This document shows positions 46,361-58,627 of a DNA stretch of 64,000 nt, one piece after another. The stretch comes from Rhea pennata (Eukaryota > Chordata > Aves > Rheiformes > Rheidae): the NCBI RefSeq assembly GCF_028389875.1, contig NC_084671.1, positions 27,993,083-28,057,082 of the forward strand, in the 5' to 3' direction. The number at the start of each line of letters is the position of its first letter. The first letter of the stretch is position 1. The notes below the pieces were generated by a model. It had not been told where the DNA came from. It saw nothing but the letters and a program-made list of their open reading frames with translations, and ran no database searches. The translations under genes were made by a program, and so were the position numbers.

Positions 46361-48163
46361 TTCATAGCAAAGGATCGTGCACTGCAGGGGTAAACGTGCA
46401 GGTGGATCTTGTTACTTGGTGAGTTCAGCTTAGAAAGCCACAGGAAGGGCAGCAGTTGTGAACAAATGAATGATGTGACCCAGCGATTTGCTGTGAACAG
46501 AACCTAGGGGGTTTATTTTACTCTCTGGTCAAGTCTGGCAGATAGCCCAAGGGAAAAAAAAGAAGGTGCAAAAATCTATCTTCATTCACTTTTTCTCCCT
46601 TGTCCAAATATGAATTTAGACTTGATTTAGGTGGACAGCAACAGTAAGGATAAGGCAGATATGTGACTACATATTACTGTGAGACAAGAACACCTAAGAG
46701 ACCTGATTTTGTCCCAGAACATCACTTTGTGGAATATCTTTCTTGATTGTTCTGCTGCATCCCTCAGTGCTTCCCTCCTATCCCAACTTTCCATGGATGT
46801 TCACCTATCTGCAGTTGGAGAATAAACAGAGATAAGCACTGTTTCAGACTCACACAGTGCACATGGATGGTCTAGACAGGGGCCTTCAGAAAAAGTAGAG
46901 CCCAGTGGGGTGAGGTTTGGGTAGCAGAAAGTCATCAAGAAGCATGAAAAAGTGACAACTAGCTACATCTGCCTAAATTCACCCTTGCTCAAGGGACATC
47001 AGGTCCCTCTCAGAAGCCTGATCTTGTGCATTGTGTGGCTTCTCTACAAAGCCAACTGCTTTGAAGAAGATCCAAACTAATGTTTGAACATTGTAGTTGG
47101 GTCCTAGCGGGTTTGTTTCTGTGTTGCATCTTGTAAAGTGATTCAGTTCATTTCCACACCCAAAGAAGAGCAACACCATTTCTCATTAAACCCTAACCAG
47201 CCTTCGGAGAATGTCAGCGACAGAGATTCCACCCTTGTATAGGACAATTTATCCCATTATGTCATTGACCTCTGTGTATAGGATTAATAAAATGCTGCGG
47301 AGGATGAGATTTTTCTTTACACCTCTGCAGTGGCTTTTGCTTGTCTGAAGATTATTCTGTCCCCATTTCCTTCTTTTCTCCCTCCATGCAGAACAACATC
47401 CTTTCTTTTAGTCTTTCCTGGCAGGTCACGGTTTCTCAACTTTTGTTCTCATACTTCATTTTTTGAACTTTAACTAAGCCACATTGTTCATGAAAAGTAA
47501 ACATAAAACAGAAAAGATGACTTTGCATGCCTCATAAAAAGTCTTCCTATTTAAACATTTTATCATATTACCTTTTTTTTTTTCTCTTCTCTTTTTTATT
47601 TCCCAAAGGAACAGTATTGTTGATTCACATTCAGTTTCATAATTCACTCTCACTCCTGGACCCTGTATAGACATAGTGATACCTAGTCTCAGTGACACAC
47701 CTCACCGTCTGCACGTTGTGGCTGTAATTACTTTCGGTATCAGTCAACATAGCTTAATCACAGAAAGCTTTCCTGGTACCACATAGCTAAATATAGAGCC
47801 TAAAATGAGAGTGCAAACACACTCAACTGTGTTTGTCACAACCAGGATTACCTGGCGACGGGAAAGACTCATGACAGCCGGGAATTATTTTGTATAAATT
47901 AAGTAAAAGGGTGGATTTGCCTTGCATCTGATCAGTCTTTGAGGCCTGAGAAAACATGTTCACTCGATATGTTTTGATCCCTGGGTGTAAAATGCTATGT
48001 GCATGCTAAGGGACAGATTTTAGCTACATCATCGCTCCATTTCTTTCAGTGACTCTGCCAGTTTAAGCAGTCATAAGAATCAAGCCCAGTCTGTGGATAG
48101 CATCATTCACAAAGAGAAATTTCACAGCTGTAACCAAAAAGACAGTTTTATCTGCTGACAGTG

Positions 48164-48176
48164 TTTCACGGTGAAA
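48164..48176. promoter_or_regulatory. TTTCACNGTGAAA palindrome, copy 3
   Basis: TTTCACGGTGAAA about 2.6 kb upstream of the gastric first exon of CLDN18. It has the same arms as the other two copies, with G as the central base. Confidence 0.45.
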
Positions 48177-48656
48177 AGAATCAAGGACTGAACTCCTTCA
48201 ACCACCTAAACCTACAAACTTGACATGAGAGTACCACTTACTTTCCCCATTGAAAATTCACCAGTAACTTTAACAGCTATTTCACACGCTTGAAGTGCAA
48301 TCCACGGTTCTCTTCTGGGTCGTTCTAGGAGAATCAAACATCAGCCTCAGCTCTTCCTCTTGCTGTTTCTCCTCCTCTGCCCACCTTTTACAGTGCCTCT
48401 CATTGGAGTGATTCCTACTTGGTTTCCCACTATTGAAACAAAACACATAATCCCACTTAGGTTTGCCATAAGAACTTATCCCTGGATTTTGGTTTTCCTA
48501 GAGCAGAGTCCAGGAGAAAGGATTGGTTCACCCTCCAGTGAACACCAGTATAATGAGATTTGCTATGAAATACAGGTACTTTTAATTAGCAGAATTTTTT
48601 CATTGTGAAGGGGCAGATTTAAATAAGCAAGAAAGGAAAAAGGATTAAGAGTGGCT

Positions 48657-48679
48657 TTTCTTTCTTTCTTTTTTTCTTT

Positions 48680-48716
<37 letters not shown>
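48657..48716 (+). repeat. Pyrimidine tract ending in poly(T), 35 Ts
   Basis: TTTC-type repeats lead into 35 uninterrupted Ts (48682-48716). It may be the tail of a minus-strand retroposon, but no element body is recognised next to it. Confidence 0.9.
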
Positions 48717-48717
<1 letters not shown>

Positions 48718-49922
48718 TTACTTAATTTTATAGCTTCAACCAGAAAAATTAAGTCCATGCTAACCTTTCCCCTACACCTGCTGGATTTCTTCCATAAAAC
48801 CAAGACATTTTGGTTTCTAAAAACTAAAATGGTGGTCTGAACTCCTCTGAGGAGCTGTAACCTCTGATATGAAAAAAACATGAGGAGATGAAAGTACCTC
48901 CACAGGGTCAAAGATCTCACAGTGTCCTTACTCCTCTCAGGATGAAAAGAACTACAACAGATTCGTAATTTATGAATACATAGCTGTACACATATACACA
49001 CATACTACAAATATAATTAAAGCATAAAGATATGTCTATAAATATCCATGGACTAACTCTGCAGGTACTACCAAATCTCAGCAATGGTTTGATTTTGTTT
49101 ACACTCTCCTTCTCTGAAGGGGACTAGGCCAGGCAGGATGGTACTCAGCGTAGGGGTACCCCCATTTTCATAGCTTTCCCTGAGCATCCAACCCAAGTGA
49201 AATTTCCACAGTAATAGCTTAGGAGGAAGGATAAGAGATGCTGAAGTTGAAGGAGATGTTACAGCGAGGGGGTGAGCTAGAATTTGTCTCTCTACAGGAG
49301 TTAAAGGCCCTGATGTGATGTAAGGTATCAGATGAAGAGACATATGGAGAGGTTCCAGCCATGTTGTTGCCTCTTTTCAGGACTGTACGCTCAGATGGAC
49401 CTTGGGAAGAGAGTCTAATGACTACTGGCTGACATTGGCCCATACGCTCAGCAGGGAGCTGGCTGGCTCTAGTTCCTCCTCTTTTCTTGCTGCTTGAAGT
49501 GGAACCAAGAAAACTTTCCTTGTACTGAGAAATCAGCACAAAAGGAAAATAGTATCAACACTATCTTCAACAATGTGATTTTCAATTAGTCTACGTGGCA
49601 GTCATTTTTTTGTGAAACTACCTCACAATATCCATAAAAAAGATAAATAAGTAGTAAATATAAATAATGGAATACATATATATTACAGTTTTGCATTAAT
49701 AAAATGTGATAAATTAATAATAATTTATATAATGATTAAAAGAGTAAACTAAATAAAAGTTTAAGATAAAAAGACTTTTGGAAGAAGATCAGTTTAAAAA
49801 TAAACAGAGCAGGAAAGCTGAAGGGAGCAGGGCACTGGGACCTATGGGCCCAGCTTGTGTTGGGCCTAAAATTATGGCTATTTCCAGTAAAGACTAAATG
49901 GTCAAGTCTCTTCTCAGTCAGT

Positions 49923-50456
49923 TCATCTCCCATGAAATGGATACAACTTGGGCAAAGACTTTTCCCAGGTGTTTCTCCTAAGGGCCTGAATATGTATGAT
50001 GCCACAAGCTGCTCTTGTGAGCTGAAGTCCACCCAGCTGTGCCTGCCGCCTGTTCCCACTGTCCATCTCAGATGCCACAACTGCTGGAGGGAAAGTTACT
50101 GTCTGCTTCAGAGCAGAGTAAACCAGGCTTGCTAAGTCCTGGTTATTCTGGCAGGCTTTAGTCATCACTACAGTTCCAAGCAAGGAGACTCCTTGTGGGA
50201 CCATACACAGCTGACCTAGGGCCATCAGCCCCTTTTCGGCCAGCACAGTTGAGCCCAGCAGGGTCTGTGCTTTGTCTGACACTGTGACTTCTGTGTCCTC
50301 TTGCCAGGTTTCACAATCCAACTTCCATGTCCCCTTGCCAGTCTTCACAGTCCCACTGAACCTCCCTCCTCCGTCACGGCAAGAGTAGATTTCTCCCGAA
50401 TACAGGATTTGTCCCTGCCAAGGAGGACGCCTTGAATGACTAATTATTTTATTCAT
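49923..50456 (-). other. 177-codon orphan ORF
   Basis: A long ATG-initiated frame on the minus strand in a locally less AT-rich stretch. The predicted product has a Gly/Lys-rich N-terminal part and no domain I can name. Frames this long are uncommon in the surrounding DNA, so a decayed retrocopy or an exon of an unknown transcript is possible, as is chance. Confidence 0.15.
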
Positions 50457-51298
50457 AAGCCGAGCTGTAATTTCAAAGACATCTAGTTGACCTATCTAAA
50501 GCTAAGTGAATCCCTCACCCCAAAGGAGGCCACTCTTCTTGATCCCCCTGGGGAGCCATGGTTGGGTGGCGGGAGAACGGCCGAGGGAGTTATAGGCAGC
50601 TGGACAATGAGAAACACATTGACAAAGTGTTCACATTATTGGCTGATAGGTCTGCATCAGTCACTCATTCACAAGCACAAGGTCTAAATTGCAGAACCAA
50701 TTAACGGCACTAATAGCCCTTGCCTGAATTAATCTTTGAGACAAAAGAGGAGAGAAGTGGAAGAGCTATTAGCAAATCAAGCTGTACCATCCCTGCTTTA
50801 TTGCAGGAATCTAAGTGTCTGTATTTGGCTATTATGAACTGACTGCAATTACAGCCCTCATTTAAAATGATTAAGTGGTTATAATTATTTTTCAATTAAA
50901 ACTTAGATCTTCCATTTATACAACATTGCAGGCTTCAATTAAAGTCCTCTTTCCTCTTTTTTTTTTAAGAGGAAAAAAGTACCACTGTGCCAAAAGAATG
51001 TTGCATTTTTCTACCCACTAAGAGGCAAAAAACATGCTAATAATGTGTTTGTTTGTATCCCTCCATCTCAACCTCACTGAACTGGTGCATAGTGAAGGAG
51101 ATTAACTGGCAGGCACAGCGCTTGCAGTACTTGCCAGAGGTCAATAAAAACAAGCTTGAAAAGTAGTACAGGCCTCCACTGCTCCCTAGAAACATGATAT
51201 GGCCAAGTAAAAAGGCGGGTTAGCCGTTTTCCGGGCTAGGCACAGCAGCAGTGTAAGTGTCATTTAGAAATATGTTTGGATTTGGGGAGCTGGAGGGA

Positions 51299-51319
51299 TT
51301 TTTTTTTTTTGGGGGGGGG
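51299..51319 (+). repeat. T12-G9 composite homopolymer
   Basis: Twelve Ts followed directly by nine Gs, the same arrangement as at 20713-20742. Confidence 0.9.
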
Positions 51320-54300
51320 TGGATTTTTGCAAAAAAAATATCTCCCAAGAAAATGCAGAATTCGGGTGAGTGAGACTGCAGACAAACTCAGGACAGCTTT
51401 CCTCAGCAGTAGTGGTTTGGGGAGAAGGAATTCAAGGTTTTCATATTCAGATTTTGCAAAGTGAAAATTTTATACTTTTCTCTTCAAAATGACATCTCTG
51501 TTTACTTACAGGGAAATACAGAAAATAGAAAGAGGAAAAGAAAGGGAAAGAAAATAACCCTCCCCTGAAAAATAACCACCTGAGATTGAGGTGAAATGCA
51601 TCAGCCCAGCCAAAAATGATTTTTCCTGATTTTTCAGTTTAGCCACATATCTGAAAAATAGATTTTGGTACTTCATTACCTGTAAAAGAATACAGGTGCA
51701 GGTTAGAGAAATCCAAGATGTTGCTACTTGCCCATGTCCACTGCTGCTGAGTTTGACCCAGGAGTGTTAGTCACCAAGTGAGAGAGAAAGCTACCATCAG
51801 ATTTAGATAAGCCACATCAGGAAATAATTTCTTCTATTAAGGGATAGCCTATAACGTGCGAAAGTGTAGTAGGCTTCATCCTAGAGAAGCTGGGCACAGC
51901 AGGAAGTTTTTCATAGTGTACGTTCTTCCAAATAGCTAGGGAGGACTGGGTGGGAGGAGCTGACTCATGAGGAGAAGAATAAGAATGGATTCTCTGCCCA
52001 ACAGGATGCAGGCAGTAGAGCTGCTCTGTATGTTTTTGTTTTTTTTCCCCCACGGTGAGAGCAGCATCTGCAACTTCGCACTATCCGTGTCCTCAAGGAA
52101 AGACTCAGAGGAGCAGCAAGGATCAGTTTCCCTCCATAGGTTCATGGCTCTGCTGTCATGCTTCCTTCTAGGTGGCTAAGCAAGGAGACCAGCTTCTCAG
52201 GAAGGATGAACTTCATGCAACTTCTCAACCCTGTTTCCTAGAAGCAGTGAAACTACACTCATCATGCTCAATAACCCTGTTGCATTAGTAAATGTGGCTT
52301 TTACAAGTATCTGTGTGTGGATTTTATAAGAGAAGGAATCACCTACTGATGGTAATGGATGGATGGATGTTGTTTCTGACGAGGAGCCCATGTGCCTCGC
52401 TGTAGCCAGGCACACGAAGACTGGAGATGCCTAGCTGCAAAGCAGAACCCTCTGACCCAGCGCCATCCTGACTGGCCCTGGACAGGTGAGGGGAAGGATT
52501 CAGGCCTGCCAGCCCAAGCAAATGAAGGTTAGAAGAAAGGTTAAGCATTTTCACCTTTCACAAGTCACTGCAGAATGAAGCAGTGACACCCTGCAACGCA
52601 GGAGTGGGTTTAGAGAAAGAGTGAACTGAGCACTATGTGAGCTCCCATCTCAGGACCTGGGGTACCCAAATAGGTATTTGGCACCTAGATACGTTTATGA
52701 ATCTAGCTGGCAAGTGTCTTTTGCTAATACTTCTTCTGTAATTTTGTTAAAGATTGAGCATAGGCTTGAATCAAGTCCCTGGAGGAAGAAGGCCCAGTGA
52801 GCTTTGTTTGGGACCCCAGGCAGAGACTTTTGTGAGCAAGGAAGGCCAAGCAATAGATTGCAGATGCAGGATAGCTTGTTTCACTGACACAAATACAGGC
52901 TAAGTGTGTGCTTAAAGTTAACTGTGCAATTAAATACTTTCCTGCATAGTGATGCTCTCCTGGAGTTAGAGCCATACAACTAAGAATTTAAGCTTTGCCC
53001 GAAACAATTGATCTAGTTAGGCTTGACACGGTGGCTCTGAGTGGTGATGGAAACCTTCTCAGCATGGCTGAGTGTTATGAACCAAGGCACAGAGGTATTC
53101 CTGATAACAGAGGTGGGAGTGGTTCCTGGGGAAGAGCTCCCACAAACACACAACACCATTTCATAAGATCCTTCTCTATAAATTGATGCTCTTTCTTAAA
53201 ACCAACTTAGGTTCCCTTTCTTTTCCAGGTTTGGATCATTAAGCCCCTTTTTTCCCACCTTAAGCAATTTCTTGATCACTTTGTGCTATTTCCATTCCAC
53301 CATTTGTATACAGTTATCATAAGTTTCTCTTTTGTAATTTTTCTTTTGGGTGATATGGGACTTATTCCTTAATCTCACTTCATGAATCATATCCTCTAAT
53401 ACTTGCATCATATTTATTGCTCAACTTCAGCACTCCCTCTGCAGTACATCAATGTTTTCTTTTATAACTAGATGCAGATCCATTCCCCCATGCTGATAAA
53501 ATGCTGAGGTTGTGAGGTTGTGTATAGAGGTACTTAAAAGCCAGGAAGAGTGAAGGTTAAGAGCAGAAGAGAACAATGATCTCTGGCATATATGTTGTGA
53601 TACACACACAATTCCTACAGTCTTCAGTCAAAGAGTGCTTCTTTTAAAAGGTCAATAAGTATTCTACATGCACAAGGACTTCAGAGGTGAGGATGCACAC
53701 TACTTCCAAAACAATCCAAGGCAATGTAGTGTACTGAATCCTGCTGCCTTCATTTATTTCTGTGCTGAAAGTAATCCATGAGAAGGTTTTCAGCCTGTGA
53801 AAGGTAGCCTTATCCTTCAGAGAAATTTGCTGTTCAAATCAGTGAAATTGGCTGCAATCAGTGCAAACGCCATTCACCTGATGAACCAGGGCAAGTTTAA
53901 AGACTATTTTGAGCCACAAAGCAATCATCAGCTTTACTTACATATTTAAGATGTCATTAATGATTTCTCTGTATAAAGCGATAGAAGCAAATGCTGCACT
54001 GTTTAATTGACCCACTGTCGAGAGCACCAGGTTGCACAGAGGTTGCAGAGAAACCTGAGCAGACCTATTCCACCTATGCCCTAGGTGAGACCTATTGCCC
54101 TCACTATGGCATAAGCAGAGCTGACACTGAGTGTCCTTGTAAGGACGATGCTCCTGTTCCATGGTTGTATGATGCAAAGTGGCTTTCTCTCTTCTTCGCA
54201 GAAGGCACAGGATAGCATTTCTCTCCATCTAATGGTATCTGTTTTCGTTAGTGTGATCCAGTGATGCAGTAGCTGTCTCTCTGCCATAGGTCCTCGTGGT

Positions 54301-55185
54301 CTGACAGAAGCACAGTGTATTTCACCCTCTTGATCACTCCTACCACTGACAAAACTCCACTTAGCCCCAGTCAGCCATCATATTCTCAGACTTCAACTCC
54401 AGTCTTAATCCTTCTTGGTAAACTCCCTTTTATCTCCAAGTGACCCTTCGTAACACAGACATTTTCCAAAGTAAGAAGGCTGGAGAGGTGGAGGTGTTAC
54501 TGGGCAGGTGACCCGAGGTAATCTGAAGGAAACCAGTGTTGGCATGACATGCACCAGCTCTTCTGACCTACTCCTGTGCCAACTCCATACCGACCGACGT
54601 CCCTCACCATTTCCAATCACTTCTGCATCGTATGGTGTCATACAGCTGGATGCTATTCAGCAGAAGCTGGACAGGCACACGTGGGTGATTTACTGAATTA
54701 CCATCCATGCACATGCTAGTCTTGTCTCTTCTTACACATAAGAACACTAGTCCAGCAGCAATTAATTTTACAGGGGGGAGAAAGGGAGGAGATTTTTAAC
54801 ATCTAAAGCCCAAACAGATGGTAAATTCCTGCCTCAGATTTTGTGGCAAAAATCTAAAGGCTCAGACACATCTGTCACTAACACTATTTCAAGTCTTTCT
54901 TCTCCAAGCCTTTGTTTTCTTCTCATTGCTTTGACACCAACAGATTCCCTCTGGAAATCCAGGAATTGTGCTTGCAAATAATACAGCCCCAGCTTTCCCA
55001 AGACATAAAGCCTAGCACTGGAGGAAAACAATTGTGTCTGTCTGCAATTTCTTTGGAAAGACAAAATTTACCTTGGCAATGTTCCTCTACATTTGGGAGC
55101 AGAAAGTGCCTTGGACAGTCTTCTGTATCATCCTCTTTTATTTTTTTTCCTTGTGTTTATTTCCTACTTCCAAGAAAGTCCATGT

Positions 55186-55260
55186 GGGCCAGACTAGAAG
55201 ACCTTTCAAGGTGCCTTTCAGTCCCATATTATATTGCTCTGGGTAGAATGAAAGAATCAA
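55186..55260 (+). mobile_element. Degraded CR1 3' end
   Basis: GGCCAGACTAGAAGACCTTTC and AAGGTGCCTTTCAGTCCCA resemble the typical CR1 tail (GGACTAGATGACCTTTCAAGGTCCCTTCCAACCC), followed by diverged AT-rich sequence where the terminal short repeats would be. It is heavily mutated and lacks any coding part. Confidence 0.6.
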
Positions 55261-57784
55261 GGAGGAGATTTCTCCTGGATTTTACGTTGAATAAAGGAGG
55301 AAGACACGGCATGTAAGAAATAAGGACAGATGTCCCTGCAAGGTTTCAGCAAAGTCCAGGCAATGCTAGGGAGAAAGTGTGATTAATAAACTGTCATATC
55401 ATCTTGTGCATAGCCATTAAGACTTCAGATTTTCTTTTCTCCCTCCTTGAGACAGCTTTCTACACAGTCCAGAAACTCCGAAGGGATAGCTGTGTTGCTA
55501 GCAAGCGCCCATATGGCACAGGACCTTCCTTGTAAGGAAGGAAAATAAGTCTCCAGCCCATTAGTACTTGCAGATCCTTTGCTTCCCAATCCCCTGCACA
55601 AAAGACCTTCATTTTCCCTGCATGACCAAAACAACTGCCACTGCTTCAGTTTCTGGCAAAGACTCACATTTTTATATATTAGTCAGCATGACTGATGATT
55701 TTTTTGCTAAAAAAGTCTTCAGATTTCTCTGTTGACCTTACCTGTAGCTGAATGATGAAGTCGCGAAGTTCAGTTTCACTTGAGAAAAATAAAACTTTTT
55801 TTCTCCTTACTTTCGCCTTGTCTGTATCCTTTGCTGCTGTCTCTTGCTCTTCCAAGGAAAGTTGACATTCTCTTTTTGAAAAAGACCCATTTTTCTATTT
55901 ATAGATCTTTTTTCAAGTCAGTTTTTAGGTAGACTTTGTTGAAAAAAACAGTAGAAACGGAGCTGGAATATAGTTCTGGCATGAAGAATAGATATTTCTA
56001 AGTAATGTAATTAATGGAAAGCTGTACGACCCCTCATTTCAGAGTCAGGGAATGTCTAATACATGCCTACTGCTAAAATGCAAGAGAGGCTTTAAGACCT
56101 AAGAAGTAAAGTGATATATTGGTTGCCTTTCTGAGAGCACTGAAGGTGCCTACTTGAAAGTTAGTGAATTAGCTTGCTAGCTCCGACTCTGCCTTAGCCT
56201 TGAGTTTGAAATCCTGCTTTAGGCCTTTAAAAAGTGGTAAAGCAGATTTTTAAAGGTGTTTTGATTCCTGCAAAAAAGGCTGCTCTCTGATAGCTCTCTC
56301 AGCACTCTAGGCCAGCTCAGGCACTTTTTTTCTGGAAGAACTGGAGAAAATTTGGAGTGGAAAAGGAGTCTTTGAGAATTGCTTATTATATGTATCATCT
56401 GATTTACTGGTTTCAGGAATCTCTGGTACACTTTCATTCTCCAAAAATGACACTATGTGTTAAAGAGTCATTTTGGTGACTCTCACCTGTGCTCCAAAAT
56501 GGAGCTGGCTGCAGGAGCTCAGTATTATTTAGACTTGTCTCATAGTCCTATTCTAACAGGACATAACGAAGATACTATGAGAAAGCAAGTCCTGAGTTTC
56601 CACGCTGGAGAGCTCAGGGAGCTCTAGAAAAGACCAGGAAGGTCTCAGGGGTGCGTTTCACCTAGACTCTGTGACTCAACCTTCTGGAAAATTAAGACAC
56701 CTCCAAATATACACGAAGTGAGAGAGGATTTAAGCTATCTGGAGACGAAAGCAGAACACCTTTCCTGAAAGCAGCAATGATAAGAAGACAGACAGGTGGC
56801 AGTGAGTCAAAGCTCTGGTAATCCAAGTAAGAGAGGACGCCTCAAACTGTGTTATTGGCAGAATACGGGCTGAAATACGTCGCAGCTTTCCTGGGTGCTG
56901 TGGGGGCTGGACTCTTCAGAAAAAGATAGGAGTGCCAAATTACTGCATTTTGTATTGGCCGAATCTCCTCCCTCGAATAGGAATTTCAAGTTTTTTCTAG
57001 AGTATTGGCCTGTTCTCTTCAAAGTGGCCTTTCTCCCCCCTCCTCCTCTTGCTTAGGCAAACCAGAGTAAAGCTCCAGTTTTCTCTTTGGCGTTCCCACT
57101 GATCAGTGAAGCTGTTTTCTTCTCCTCCTTCTCATGTACATGCCTTTCTCAAGCTGCTTCTGATACAGTAGGTAGTGAAGCTGTTAAAAATGATCGCATT
57201 CAAAGCAGTGACAAAGGTTTAGTGTAATGTGAGTCAATTACTTTAAAGAGAAAGAAAGGTCTATAAATATTTCTACTGGCAATATCAAACATATTTACAA
57301 AGCTTTGTGTTTTCACAGCAGTGCATAGACATTTGACTTATTAATTTTTATGTGATGCGCAGTCTGCAGGAGAGCCTTCTCCTGCTTTGACCCCAGCCTC
57401 TGGGCAGCCAGCACTCACCGGCACACTGGTCCAGGTGGCACAGGGCCACATCCAGCCCTGCTCCTGATGCTCAGCATGGCAAACCTGCACCCTGCAGGTC
57501 TGCAGCACGACGGAGGACCTGGACATGCTGCACAAGGGGTTCAGAGCAGACCTCAAACACGCGGTTTACTAGAGTGTTTTAACCTGTCCTTGCATTATCC
57601 TGAGAGAGCCCTGACCCTGTTTTACCCTATTTTATTTTATAGGGAGCTCTGTGATCATTGGGGCATTCACAGATCTGCTGCTTTTGAAGCCATGGGAGCA
57701 TATCTAGCTTGAAGAAAGTAACATCGTGGTGGTAGAGAGTGCACAGATTAACCATGCAGATCTAAACCCAGAGGGCAACTTCTA

Positions 57785-57785
<1 letters not shown>

Positions 57786-57821
<36 letters not shown>
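57786..57821 (+). repeat. Poly(A) tract, 36 bp
   Basis: Thirty-six uninterrupted As followed by an A/G-rich stretch. No retroelement body is recognised upstream. Confidence 0.95.
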
Positions 57822-57823
<2 letters not shown>

Positions 57824-58560
57824 AAAGGAAAAAAGGGAAAAAAAAGTTTTTAGGAACTCGCACGCTTGGGGAAACCAGCATTTAGCACTGGTGTGTGAAT
57901 GGTGGGGCGATCACAGTGGCAGGGCGAAAAGAAGCAGCACCCAACCCCATGCTGGCGCAGGTGCAGACTGCTACCTTGGGGGGGGACATGAGGAACACCT
58001 GCCTCCCACCGTGTTCACATCAACTCCTGCTTTGACACAGAGATTTCACACGGCAAGCAACTTGTACCGTGACCACAGGATGGCAGCAGAAACTCGCCGA
58101 TGGCCTCCGGCTCCAGTCCTGTCCCGAATTATTTTTGTGCTTCTGGGATGGACTTTCTCTATTATAGGCAGTAAATTGAACCGTTTTATTGTCTGAAGGA
58201 ATTTTCTGCAGAGGCCTGCTCTGGTGTTTCAAGGAGATGGTATGAACATAAAGGACAGCAGTGCCCATGCACGTGTCCTGCGCCCCGTGGCACATGAGTT
58301 TCCTACACCTCTCAAGGGCACGTTGCGAAGGGCTGGATGGTTAATTGGTAGGAGAACTCTGCTACCTCATCTGAGACACTGCAGTGTCACTAACCTCAGA
58401 TAAAATAAATAAATAAATGTATATATTCATATACATATAAGGGCCTTTCGGTCACCTTGTCCACGCCTCTCCTTCTCGCTGCTCCCCTCACCAGCTGGTT
58501 TTTCTTCTCTAGGTTGTTCCTGGGTATCTGGACTCCCAAATGGGAATTTTCCCTTTTTCT

Positions 58561-58583
58561 TTCTTTTTTTTCCTTCTTCTTCT

Positions 58584-58627
<44 letters not shown>
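58561..58627 (+). repeat. CTT repeat ending in poly(T), 42 Ts
   Basis: A short (CTT)n stretch leads into 42 Ts (58586-58627), the longest homopolymer in the window. Confidence 0.95.
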
